Of a stretch of DNA of 64,000 nt, positions 1 to 7,632 are shown piece by piece. The number at the start of each line of letters is the position of its first letter. Position 1 is the first letter of the stretch. Under the pieces are notes generated by a model that was not told where the DNA came from, searched no databases, and saw nothing but the letters and a program-made list of their open reading frames with translations. This DNA is from CBDFJH01 sp965198095 (GTDB lineage Bacteria > Latescibacterota > UBA2968 > GCA-2709665), in assembly GCA_965198095.1 (NCBI GenBank), contig OZ240239.1, positions 62,001 to 126,000 on the forward strand, in the 5' to 3' direction. Made by a program: the position numbers and the translations under genes.

Positions 1-2122
1 TCATCCTGTTCCGGGCAACGAGACCCACGCCCGCATACTCGCCCGTGTGTGTGTCCTGGTGGAGGATGCGACAGACCGCGTCGTAGTCGCCCGCAACGCG
101 CGGAAGGTAGACCACCGCGTGCTGTTCGAACGTGCCACGCTCCCCGCCGGCGTGAATCTCGATTCGGCCGTCACGGTGACAGAAAAAGCGCCCCTCCGTG
201 TTTGCATACGTGTAATACGCCAGAGGAGCGTAATCGCCCACTTTGAGCGGAATGATGGAAGACATCCCCTTGAAATCGTCGAACGTCACGAACGAAGACT
301 CGCCTGGTTCCAGGGTGATCTCCTTCCTCATCACACGACCCGCGGCATCCAGCGTGACCGCCACCGTGCCCCTCTGTCCCCCGATGTTTCGAACCGGGAC
401 CTTCACCCACGCCGCCTCGGGCTTCCCCTCCTCCAACACGAGCTCGAACGGTCCCGGATAGGCAAGCGTGCACGGCATCTCTCGACCGACCACTGCCGCC
501 TCTACACCGCCGATATCGATCGCGTAGCGGCCCGATCGATAGATCGGCTGCGTCTCGAACGTCGCCGTCGTCTGTTCGCCGACACGCAGGAACGCCCAGC
601 ATCCCCCCAGGACGGCCCCGGCGCTCGTCGCCTTCACCAGAAAGGCCCCGGCGCTTCCCTGATTCTCCAGGCGGACCTTGATCGTTGCCCGCTCACCCGG
701 TTCGATCTCTCGATCCATCTCCAGAACGGAACATTTCACCCGGTCGGCCAAGGGCCGCACTCGCTTCAGCGTAGAATCGGCGACGATGGGGTGTACGACA
801 TCCTCCATGCCGTTGCCGTGAAAGCGAATCTCTTCCAACCCTCCCTCCTCGACCTTCACGTAGGTGTTGCAGTGCTTCGCGACACAGTTCCGGACCTCGG
901 CGCCGCCGGAATCCCGCATCGTGATCACGCTGTCACGAACCGTTTCCCCCTGGATGGAGACGTTGTCCCAGATGAACCCATCGGCCTGTTTCATCTCCAC
1001 AAGCCTCTCCAAGGGTGCTCGAAGGTCGAAGTCGACATCCCGAACGGTCAGATGTTCGGTGTGCCGCGTCGACAGCCAGGTCGTCGCACTGTCGTTCGTG
1101 TGGACGAATCGCGAGTTCTTGATCGTCACGTTTCGGATCGGGACGTGGGCGTAGCCCTGGATGATCGAGGGCTGGCCCATACCCGATACGAGCAGGTTGT
1201 CAAACACGAGGTCCGACACGGCCGCTTCATCAACCCCACTCGTCTGGATATCGAACACATCCCGCACGTTTCGCGCAATCACGTTCGAAAAGGAGACGTT
1301 CTCGATCAGGCGCTCCTTCGTCTCCGTCAGCTTTTGGCGCATGAGGGCGATCTGAAACACCGTCCGGACGTCGGTAAAAATGCAGTTCGATACCAGAATG
1401 TTCCGGAAGAGCCCGGCCGTTTGCGTCCCGATCTTGATCGCCGGGTGGGACGAGTTACGGATCAGCGTGTTCGACACGATCACGTCCTCTGTCGTGATGT
1501 TGCTGTTGCCGGGGTTCTCCGGCCTGGGTTCGTTCTTGATGACGAGCGGATCGTCGAACGTGCCGTCGATGACGCAGCCGTCGTAGAGCACCCGCCGACA
1601 GTTCACGATCGTCGTGCCCGCGCCCGCCGAATCCAGCACCGTTACGCCCAGGAGCCTGAGATCTTCGCACTCCAGGAACCACATCCCCCAACCCGGCGAG
1701 CGATCCAGCAGAATGTCCTGAATCGTGACGTCCCGGCAGTATTCGAATACAATCGACATCGGACCGTGGTTGCCGTCTTCCTCGAGTGCCATGGCGGCGT
1801 CGATCACGCCGGGCCCGCACAGCGAAACGTTTTCGACGTTGCTCGCACGGATAAACCCGTGTTTCCGGCAGAAGGCGCCCGGCTCCGTCTTCACGTAGTC
1901 CGACAGCGAACGGCTGCCGAGCAGCACGGCGCCGCGGCCAATCTCCACCTTCACGTGGCTTTTCAGAAAAAGGGTGCCGGACAGATAGGTCCCCGCGGGG
2001 AAGGCGACCACACCGCCGCCACGCTCCGAGCAACGGTTGATGGCCGTCTGGATCGCCTCCGTATCCAGCGTCACTCCGTCGCCCTTCGCCCCGAACTCCC
2101 TTACGTTGTAGATGTTCGACAT
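1..2122 (-). CDS. Pectate-lyase/GH28-like beta-helix protein (3' end outside window)
   Basis: The frame is open from an ATG at 2122 to the left edge (at least 707 codons), so the C-terminus is missing. A GAGGAGG ribosome site precedes the start. The N-terminus (NVREFGAKGDGVTLDTEAIQ, then GGGVVAFPAGTY and a hydrophobic strand repeat) is the classic opening of pectate-lyase/polygalacturonase right-handed beta-helices. Around residues 195-240 the motifs DDPLVIK and SHPAIKIG sit where GH28 enzymes have their DD and GHG signatures, but they are degenerate, so the catalytic mechanism is uncertain. From about residue 480 (EPGERATIKVRLENQGSAG) a CARDB-like beta-sandwich follows, then a jelly-roll-like segment. 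No clear signal peptide is visible. It is the last gene of the propeller cluster, which suggests polysaccharide cleavage. Family call likely, substrate unknown. Confidence 0.75.
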   Translation of the reverse strand, partial: MSNIYNVREFGAKGDGVTLDTEAIQTAINRCSERGGGVVAFPAGTYLSGTLFLKSHVKVEIGRGAVLLGSRSLSDYVKTEPGAFCRKHGFIRASNVENVSLCGPGVIDAAMALEEDGNHGPMSIVFEYCRDVTIQDILLDRSPGWGMWFLECEDLRLLGVTVLDSAGAGTTIVNCRRVLYDGCVIDGTFDDPLVIKNEPRPENPGNSNITTEDVIVSNTLIRNSSHPAIKIGTQTAGLFRNILVSNCIFTDVRTVFQIALMRQKLTETKERLIENVSFSNVIARNVRDVFDIQTSGVDEAAVSDLVFDNLLVSGMGQPSIIQGYAHVPIRNVTIKNSRFVHTNDSATTWLSTRHTEHLTVRDVDFDLRAPLERLVEMKQADGFIWDNVSIQGETVRDSVITMRDSGGAEVRNCVAKHCNTYVKVEEGGLEEIRFHGNGMEDVVHPIVADSTLKRVRPLADRVKCSVLEMDREIEPGERATIKVRLENQGSAGAFLVKATSAGAVLGGCWAFLRVGEQTTATFETQPIYRSGRYAIDIGGVEAAVVGREMPCTLAYPGPFELVLEEGKPEAAWVKVPVRNIGGQRGTVAVTLDAAGRVMRKEITLEPGESSFVTFDDFKGMSSIIPLKVGDYAPLAYYTYANTEGRFFCHRDGRIEIHAGGERGTFEQHAVVYLPRVAGDYDAVCRILHQDTHTGEYAGVGLVARNRM

Positions 2123-2350
2123 GGCCGATTCCTCCTCGGTTGCACAGTTGAGTGACGATCGTTGTCTGGCGCCCACTCCCGTTCGCGATGAGGACACGCC
2201 CGGGGACCGGGTACCGGGATTCGGGGTTCGGGATTCGGGAATCTACTTTTCCTGCTTTCAAGTGTCCCTGAATTTGTCCCTTAGGTTCCCGATACGTCCA
2301 CCGATCCCCGTATCCAGTCCCATTGGATTGGCGTAAAACAAATCGCGATC
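2123..2350. other. Spacer upstream of beta-helix gene, short GGTACC/GGTTCGGG repeats
   Basis: No gene is seen. The stretch 2190-2250 carries CCGGGTACCGGG and GGGGTTCGGG repeats shared with the other spacers. Positions 2316-2350 hold a segment (CCAGTCCCATTGG...) that recurs at 4514-4551 and 4942-4978, each time directly before a REP-like array. Confidence 0.6.
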
Positions 2351-2540
2351 TTTTGCTTCGCCAACAGGAGTTGGCCATCGGATCGGCACACCCCACGTCG
2401 CCATCTTTTGCTTCGCCAACAGGAGTTGGCCATCGGATCGGCGCACCTCACATCGCCATCTTTTGCTTCGCCAACAGGAGTTGGCCATCGGATCGGCGCA
2501 CCTCACATCGCCATCTTTTGCTTCGCCAACAGGAGTTGGC
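2351..2540. repeat. REP-like hairpin array 1 (four hairpins, 55-bp period)
   Basis: The perfect hairpin GCCAACAGGAGTTGGC (6-bp stem, AGGA loop) occurs at 2360, 2415, 2470 and 2525, exactly 55 bp apart, separated by a conserved 39-bp spacer. The last copy ends in CTCCTACC. Read on the minus strand this gives GGTAGGAGCC...GGCGAA, the GTAG-headed layout known for REP elements. Confidence 0.85.
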
Positions 2541-2690
2541 TCCTACCAGATACGGGGTGTGAGTTGGAATTGTGATACAGGGAATCTGTGGCCTGCGGTC
2601 CAGCTTCGTGCAGTCTCGTGATCCAACGCTTGCGAACCAGAGAACGACAAGCGATGAACGACCGCCTTTCTGTACCCGGTACCCGTGTTC
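2541..2690. repeat. ~145-bp dispersed spacer repeat, copy A
   Basis: This segment, starting TCCTACCAGATACGGGGTG, is repeated almost exactly at 4742-4890. Its first ~55 bp appear again at 9365-9423. It always follows a REP-like array and runs into GGTACC minisatellite units. No coding frame is convincing. Confidence 0.8.
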
Positions 2691-2775
2691 TTCTTTCCCG
2701 GTACCCGTGTCCTGCCTTCCCGCTACCCGTGTTTTGATTCCCCGATCCCCGTGTTCTGCTTCCCCGGTCCCCGGT
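2686..2775. repeat. GGTACC-type 22-bp minisatellite, about 4 units
   Basis: Degenerate copies of the CCCGGTACCCGTG / TTCTGCCTTC unit end immediately beside the stop codon of the propeller gene to the right. Confidence 0.75.
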
Positions 2776-2777
2776 CA

Positions 2778-4295
2778 TTACGCCTTCGGAATTTGCAAGG
2801 CATACAGCTTCGTGTTGTTCAGCGTAAACCGGACGCGGGCCGGAAGGCGGCCTCCGATATCCGGGTTCCCGTTCCAGGTAAACGTGTGAGCCAGGCTGTC
2901 TCCCTCGAACGTATCGCAGTCCTCGCTCGAGTAGCCCTCTATCGGATAGCCGTCCACGTCCAACAGCTCGGCGTCTATGAATCCGTCCCTCGCATCGGCG
3001 TTCACGACGAGCCGATTCCCGGGAGAATACAGGGGCTTGGTCATCAGCGTCGGCGGGTAGTTCTTCGTTCGGTGTTTGTTCTCGAACGTGTCCATAGACA
3101 CGAAGCCGTCCAGACGCAGATTGGCGATCCCGATCCCGGTGTTCTTGCCCTGCTGGTCGTGCAGCCCGTCCCGCCCCGAATAGTAGAACCGGAGCTCATC
3201 TCCCACCCGGTGCGGGGGCCCACACCCCACCATGCCCCATTCCCAGCTGCCTTCGGGTCCTAACGGCAGGAATGGCCGGGTCCTGATTCGATGCCAGTTG
3301 AAGCTGTCTCTGCTGTAGGCCAGCCAGGTCTGAAAGTCGTCTCTTGCGGTGTGGTGGACTGACACGAATCCGACGTAAGTGCTCTCGTAGAACATGCAAC
3401 CCAGACCGTAAAAGTCGGTATCGGGCGGATCCAGTTCGTCTTTCTGGACAACGGGCTCGGACATCGACCAGTGGAGCAGATCGTTGCTCTGCATCCGGTA
3501 GGTCCTTCGCTCTATCCTGGGAACCAGCATCGGCTCCGGATAGATGTTCCTACAGAACGCGATAAACTTCTTGCTCTCCGGATCGTGGATAAACCCGAAG
3601 TTTTCATCTCCGCGAGTTTCACTGAAAGGCCCCGGGTCCGGCGTCCAGTGGAAGCCGTCGGGCGAATAGTAGAGCGTGGGATGCTGCACACCATCTGTTT
3701 TCCTCGAGCCCCCCATCTTGTAGCGTCTGGACGGATCGGCTTCCGGGTCCTTGTAGACGGTCGTAAATTTGCCGTTTATGATCATGTTCGTGTCATTCCC
3801 ATCGTCGTCTTTCACCAGCCCCAGCTTCGGCTTCTCCCATTCGAACCCGTCTTTCGACGTGGCATACATCAGGAAGTACCAGTCATAATACTCCTTCGTG
3901 CTGGTAGCACTCACGCCGAGGTACCACATCTTCCAGATCCCGTCCTCCTCGTCGTACATGATCTTGCACGGATGGGGCGCATCCTTCTCCCACGGCTCCG
4001 TCTTCACCATGATCGGGTTGCCCTCGTACCGATCCGGTTGATTCACGGTCCGGGTCACGAACGCCGTCGCCCTGAGGAGGTGCCCCGGCACGTCTCCCTC
4101 GATCCGGTCCACCCCTTCGCTCCATCCATCCAGATCGGTTCGAGTGCTGCGCCCGGGCGGCTGGAGAAACCGACCGGTCTCAGAATGCCGCGGGCAGATC
4201 CATCGCGTCGTCTCCAGGATGTAGTCGTCGAAGAAGAGCTGCTTCCGCGTGCCGATGTTGACGATGAGATCTGAGCCTGGAATCTGCAGCTTCAT
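2778..4295 (-). CDS. Propeller glycosidase-like protein, paralogue 1
   Basis: 505 aa. The start at 4295 (MKLQIPGSDL) is chosen because AAGGAGG lies just upstream and all paralogues begin there; a longer open frame reads only through spacer repeats. Visible features are an FFDDY motif near residue 21, DLDGWSEGVDRIEGDVPGHL, NPIM near 93, YDEEDGIWKMWYLG, repeated Y(S/A)RD-x-F-x-W blade motifs, and a C-terminal beta-sandwich ending in NNTKLYALQIP. This pattern is typical of five-bladed-propeller glycosidases (GH32/43/130-like superfamily) seen widely in Planctomycetes, Lentisphaerae and relatives. No signal peptide is visible, so it is probably cytoplasmic. Enzymatic activity is inferred. Closely similar genes at 5170, 7633, 16666 and 18476 form one recent family. 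Confidence 0.75.
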   Translation of the reverse strand: MKLQIPGSDLIVNIGTRKQLFFDDYILETTRWICPRHSETGRFLQPPGRSTRTDLDGWSEGVDRIEGDVPGHLLRATAFVTRTVNQPDRYEGNPIMVKTEPWEKDAPHPCKIMYDEEDGIWKMWYLGVSATSTKEYYDWYFLMYATSKDGFEWEKPKLGLVKDDDGNDTNMIINGKFTTVYKDPEADPSRRYKMGGSRKTDGVQHPTLYYSPDGFHWTPDPGPFSETRGDENFGFIHDPESKKFIAFCRNIYPEPMLVPRIERRTYRMQSNDLLHWSMSEPVVQKDELDPPDTDFYGLGCMFYESTYVGFVSVHHTARDDFQTWLAYSRDSFNWHRIRTRPFLPLGPEGSWEWGMVGCGPPHRVGDELRFYYSGRDGLHDQQGKNTGIGIANLRLDGFVSMDTFENKHRTKNYPPTLMTKPLYSPGNRLVVNADARDGFIDAELLDVDGYPIEGYSSEDCDTFEGDSLAHTFTWNGNPDIGGRLPARVRFTLNNTKLYALQIPKA

Positions 4296-4391
4296 GGCTT
4301 CACTCCTCCTTATCAACAGAATCGACTGATCTGCTAGCCGGTCTCGGGGTTCGGGTACCGGGTACCGGGGTTCGGGGTTCGGGGTTCGGAC

Positions 4392-4450
4392 GCTATTGAA
4401 ACGTGATTCACGATTGCGATATTCAGGTCCTTGTCGCTCCTCACTTCCAT
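4392..4450 (-). pseudogene. Decayed 5' fragment of a four-helix-bundle (S23/IVP-like) gene, copy 1
   Basis: The minus strand from an ATG at 4450 reads MEVRSDKDL and then loses the frame through a short deletion relative to the copies at 18281 and 20099. The DNA downstream (ATCGTGAATCACGT) still matches those copies. Identity as an S23-like remnant rests on the best-preserved copy at 6764-6847. Confidence 0.45.
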
Positions 4451-4560
4451 ACATCCCGTAATTTCAGTACCGACGTACCCCGGTACCCGTGTTCTGCCTT
4501 CCCGGTACCCGTGGCCAGTCCCATTGGGTTGGCGTAAAACAAATCGCGATCTCTTGCTTC

Positions 4561-4741
4561 GCCAACAGGAGTTGGCCATCGGATCGGCGCACCCCACGTC
4601 GCCATCTTTTGCTTCGCCAACAGGAGTTGGCCATCGGATCGGCACACCCCACGTCGCCATCTTTTGCTTCGCCAACAGGAGTTGGCCATCGGATCGGCAC
4701 ACCCCACGTCGCCATCTTTTGCTTCGCCAACAGGAGTTGGC
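4561..4741. repeat. REP-like hairpin array 2 (four hairpins, 55-bp period)
   Basis: GCCAACAGGAGTTGGC at 4561, 4616, 4671 and 4726 with the same 39-bp spacer as array 1. The terminal copy again continues into CTCCTACC. Confidence 0.85.
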
Positions 4742-4890
4742 TCCTACCGGATACGGGGTGTGAGTCAGAATTGTGATACAGGGAATCTGTGGCCTGCGGT
4801 CCAGCTTCGTGCAGTCTCGTGATCCAACGCTTGCGAACCACGGAACGACAAGCGATGAACGACCGCCTTTCTGTACCCGGTACCCGTGTT
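4742..4890. repeat. ~145-bp dispersed spacer repeat, copy B
   Basis: Near-identical to 2541-2690; only a few substitutions separate the two. Confidence 0.8.
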
Positions 4891-4986
4891 CTGCTTTCCC
4901 GATCCCCGGTACCCGTGTTCTGATTCCCCGGTACCCGTGTCCAGTCCCATTGGATTGGCGTAAAACAAATCGCGATCTCTTGCTTC

Positions 4987-5057
4987 GCCAACAGGAGTTG
5001 GCCATCGGATCGGCACACCCCACGTCGCCATCTTTTGCTTCGCCAACAGGAGTTGGC
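4987..5057. repeat. REP-like hairpin array 3 (two hairpins)
   Basis: GCCAACAGGAGTTGGC at 4987 and 5042, 55 bp apart; the right copy has the CTCCTACC tail. Minisatellite units (5093-5167) follow up to the next stop codon. Confidence 0.85.
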
Positions 5058-5169
5058 TCCTACCGGATACGGGGTGTGAGTTGGAATTTGCCTTCCCGGT
5101 ACCCGTGTTTTGCTTTCCCGATCCCCGTGTTCTGCTTCCCCGGTACCCGAACCCCGGTACCCCCGGTCA

Positions 5170-6675
5170 TCACTCCTTCGGAATTCGCAAGGCATACAGC
5201 TTCGTGTTGTTCAGCGTAAACCGGATCCGAGCCGGAAGGTGCCCACCGATATCCGGGTTCCCGTTCCAGGTAAACGTGTGAGCCAGGCTGTCTCCCTCGA
5301 ACGTATCGCAGTCCTCGCTCGAGTAGCCCTCTATCGGATAGCCGTCCACGTCCAACAGCTCGGCGTCTATGAATCCGTCCCTCGCATCGGCGTTCACCAC
5401 GAGCCGATTCCCGGGAGAATACAGCGGCTTGGTCATCAGCGTCGGCGGGTAGTTCTTCGTTCGATGTTTGTTCTCGAACGTGTCCATCGACACGAAGCCA
5501 TCCAGACGCAGATTGGCAATCCCGATCCCGGTATTCTTGCCCTGCTGATCGTGCAGCCCGTCCCTGCCCGAGTAGTAGAACCGGAGCGCGTCTCCGACCC
5601 GGTGCGGGGGACCCGTCCCCACCATCCCCCATTCCCAGCTGCCTTCCGGTCCGACCGGCAGAAACGGTCCGCTTCGCAGACGTCTCCAGTTGAAGCTGTC
5701 TTTGCTGTAGGCCAACCAGGTCTCAAAGTCGTCTTTCGCGGTGTGGTGTATCGACACGAACCCAACGTAAAGGCTCTCGTAGAACATGCACCCCAGGCCG
5801 TAAAAGTCGGTATCGGGAGGGTCCAGCTCGTCCTTCTGGATGATCGGCTCGGACATCGTCCAGTGCAGCAGATCGTTGCTCTGCATCCGGTAGACCCTTC
5901 GCTCTGTCCTGTGAACCAGCATCGGCTTCGGATAGACGTTCCGACAGAACGCAATAAACTTCCTGCTTTCCGGATCGTAGACGAACCCGAAGTTTTCATC
6001 TCCGCGAGTGTCGCTGAAAGGTCCCGGATCCTGTGTCCAGTGGAAACCGTCGGGCGAATGATAAAGCGTCGGATGCTGCACGCCATCCGTTCGCCTCGAG
6101 CCCCCCATCTTGTAGCGCCTGGAAGGATCGGCCTCAGGATCCTTGTAGACCGTCGTGAATTTGCCGTTGATAATCATGTTCGTGTCGTTCCCGGCCTCGT
6201 CTTTTACCAGCCCGAGCTTCGGTTTCACCCATTCGATCCCGTCCTCTGACGTGGCATACATCAGAAAGTACTGGTGCGTAATGTGATCCTTGAGGCCGAG
6301 GTACCACATCTTCCAGATCCCGTCTTCCTCGTCGTACATGATCTTGCACGGATGCGGGGCGTCCTTCTCCCACGCTTCCGTCTTCACCATAATCGGATTG
6401 CCCTCGTGGCGTTCGGGCTGGTTCACGGTCCGCGTTACGAAGGCGGTCGCCCTGAGGAGGTGCCCCGGAACATCTCCCTCGATCCGGTCCACCCCTTCGC
6501 TCCATCCATCCAGATCGGTTCGGGTGCTGCGCCCCGGTGGTTGGAGAAAACGACCGGTTTCCGAATGCCTCGGACAGATCCAGCGCGTCGTTTCCAGGAT
6601 GTAGTCGTCGAAGAACAGCTGCTTGCGCGTGCCGATGTTGACGATCAGATCTGAGCCTGGAATCTGCAGCTTCAT
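5170..6675 (-). CDS. Propeller glycosidase-like protein, paralogue 2
   Basis: 501 aa, start at 6675 (MKLQIPGSDL) with AAGGAGG upstream. It is nearly identical to paralogue 1 at both ends (first ~115 and last ~110 residues) and more divergent in the middle, for example LKDHITHQYFLMYATSEDG in place of VSATSTKEYYDWYFLMYATS. It has the same FFDDY, NPIM, YDEEDGIWKMWYL and C-terminal NNTKLYAL motifs. Tandem duplication with the paralogue at 2778 is the simplest origin. A hydrolase or phosphorylase acting on a glycan is likely but the substrate is unknown. Confidence 0.75.
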   Translation of the reverse strand: MKLQIPGSDLIVNIGTRKQLFFDDYILETTRWICPRHSETGRFLQPPGRSTRTDLDGWSEGVDRIEGDVPGHLLRATAFVTRTVNQPERHEGNPIMVKTEAWEKDAPHPCKIMYDEEDGIWKMWYLGLKDHITHQYFLMYATSEDGIEWVKPKLGLVKDEAGNDTNMIINGKFTTVYKDPEADPSRRYKMGGSRRTDGVQHPTLYHSPDGFHWTQDPGPFSDTRGDENFGFVYDPESRKFIAFCRNVYPKPMLVHRTERRVYRMQSNDLLHWTMSEPIIQKDELDPPDTDFYGLGCMFYESLYVGFVSIHHTAKDDFETWLAYSKDSFNWRRLRSGPFLPVGPEGSWEWGMVGTGPPHRVGDALRFYYSGRDGLHDQQGKNTGIGIANLRLDGFVSMDTFENKHRTKNYPPTLMTKPLYSPGNRLVVNADARDGFIDAELLDVDGYPIEGYSSEDCDTFEGDSLAHTFTWNGNPDIGGHLPARIRFTLNNTKLYALRIPKE

Positions 6676-6763
6676 GGCTTCACTCCTCCTTATCAACAGA
6701 ATCGACTGATCTGCTAGCCGATCCCGGGGTTCGGGTACCGGGTACCGGGGTTCGAGCATCTAC

Positions 6764-6847
6764 TCAAGACGTGACCTCATATACATGATCCACGATTTCG
6801 ATCCCTTTGTGCCATACCTTCAAGCCCTTGTAACTGCTCACATTCAT
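6764..6847 (-). pseudogene. 5' fragment of a four-helix-bundle (S23/IVP-like) gene, best-preserved copy 2
   Basis: A 27-codon frame (ATG 6847, stop 6764-6766) reads MNVSSYKGLKVW then HKGIEIVDHVYEVTS. This is the typical N-terminal helix of stand-alone four-helix-bundle proteins related to 23S rRNA intervening-sequence proteins (xxYKDLxVWQKGIELVxxVYxLT). The remaining ~90 residues of the family are absent and are replaced by GGTTCGGGTACC repeats. It is therefore a gene fragment carried in the spacer, not a functional gene. Confidence 0.55.
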
Positions 6848-6888
6848 GCATTCCGTCATCTCATTACTCACGTACCCCGATCTACGTG

Positions 6889-7612
6889 TTTTGCCTTCCC
6901 GGTATCCGTGTTCTGCCTTTCCGGTACCCGTATCTTGCTTCCCCAATCCCCGTGTCTTGATTCCCCGGTATCCGTGTTCTGCCTTCCCGGTACCCGTGTC
7001 TTGATTCCCCGATCCCCGTGTCTTGATTCCCCGGTATCCGTGTTCTGCCTTTCCGGTACCCATATCTTGCTTCCCCAATCCCCGTGTCTTGATTCCCCGG
7101 TATCCGTGTTCTGCCTTCCCGGTACCCGTGTCTTGATTCCCCGGTATCCGCGTTCTGCCTTCCCGGTACCCGTATCTTGCTTCCCCGGTACCCGTGTCTT
7201 GATTCCCCGGTATCCGTGTTTTGCCTTCCCGGTACCCGTGTCTTGATTCCCCGGTATTCGTGTTCTGCCTTCCCGGTACCCGTGTCTTGCCTTCCCAGTA
7301 CCCGTATTTTGCTTTCCCGATCCCCGTGTCTTGCTTCCCCGGTATCCGTGTTCTGCCTTCCCGGTACCCGTGTCTTGATTCCCCGGTATCCGTGTTTTGC
7401 CTTCCCGGTATCCGTGTCTTGCTTCCCCGGTATTCGTGTTCTGCCTTCCCGGTATCCGTGTCTTGCTTCCCCGGTATCCGTGTCTTGCCTTCCCGATCCC
7501 CTTGTCTTGATTCCCCGGTACCCGTGTCTTGCCTTCCCGATCCCCGTGTTTTGATTCCCCGATCCCCGTGTCTTGATTCCCCGATACCCGTGTTCTGCCT
7601 TCCCGGTACCCG
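6889..7612. repeat. 22-bp GGTACC minisatellite, about 33 tandem units
   Basis: Units of 22 bp alternate mainly between TTCTGCCTTCCCGGTACCCG-type and TCTTGATTCCCCGGTATCCG-type variants, each completed by TG; a third variant has GATCCCC in place of GGTACCC. Units are contiguous with no unique spacers. Because the unit lacks stops, long artefactual open frames exist on both strands with a 22-residue period. The array fills the gap between propellers 2 and 3 and ends 20 bp from a stop codon. Confidence 0.9.
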
Positions 7613-7632
7613 AACCTCCTCACGTCTTTCAC

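Larger units (their letters stand above)
4296..5169. other. 874-bp composite repeat spacer between propellers 1 and 2
   Basis: No intact gene. From left to right it holds GGTTCGGGTACC repeats, a four-helix-bundle gene fragment (4392-4450), minisatellite units (4470-4512), REP-like array 2 (4561-4741), spacer repeat copy B (4742-4890), more minisatellite units (4880-4942), REP-like pair 3 (4987-5057) and minisatellite units up to the stop codon at 5170. It is nearly a second copy of 2316-2775 with additions. Confidence 0.8.

Noticed and set aside
47..2155. 702-aa plus-strand open frame
   Set aside because: It is the antisense shadow of the beta-helix gene: Arg/His-rich, no family similarity, and no ribosome site.
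2778..4454. 558-aa version of propeller 1
   Set aside because: The extra N-terminus reads GGTTCGGGTACC repeats and the four-helix fragment; the ribosome site and paralogues fix the start at 4295.
6889..7612. CRISPR array
   Set aside because: Units are contiguous with no unique spacers and no cas genes are nearby.
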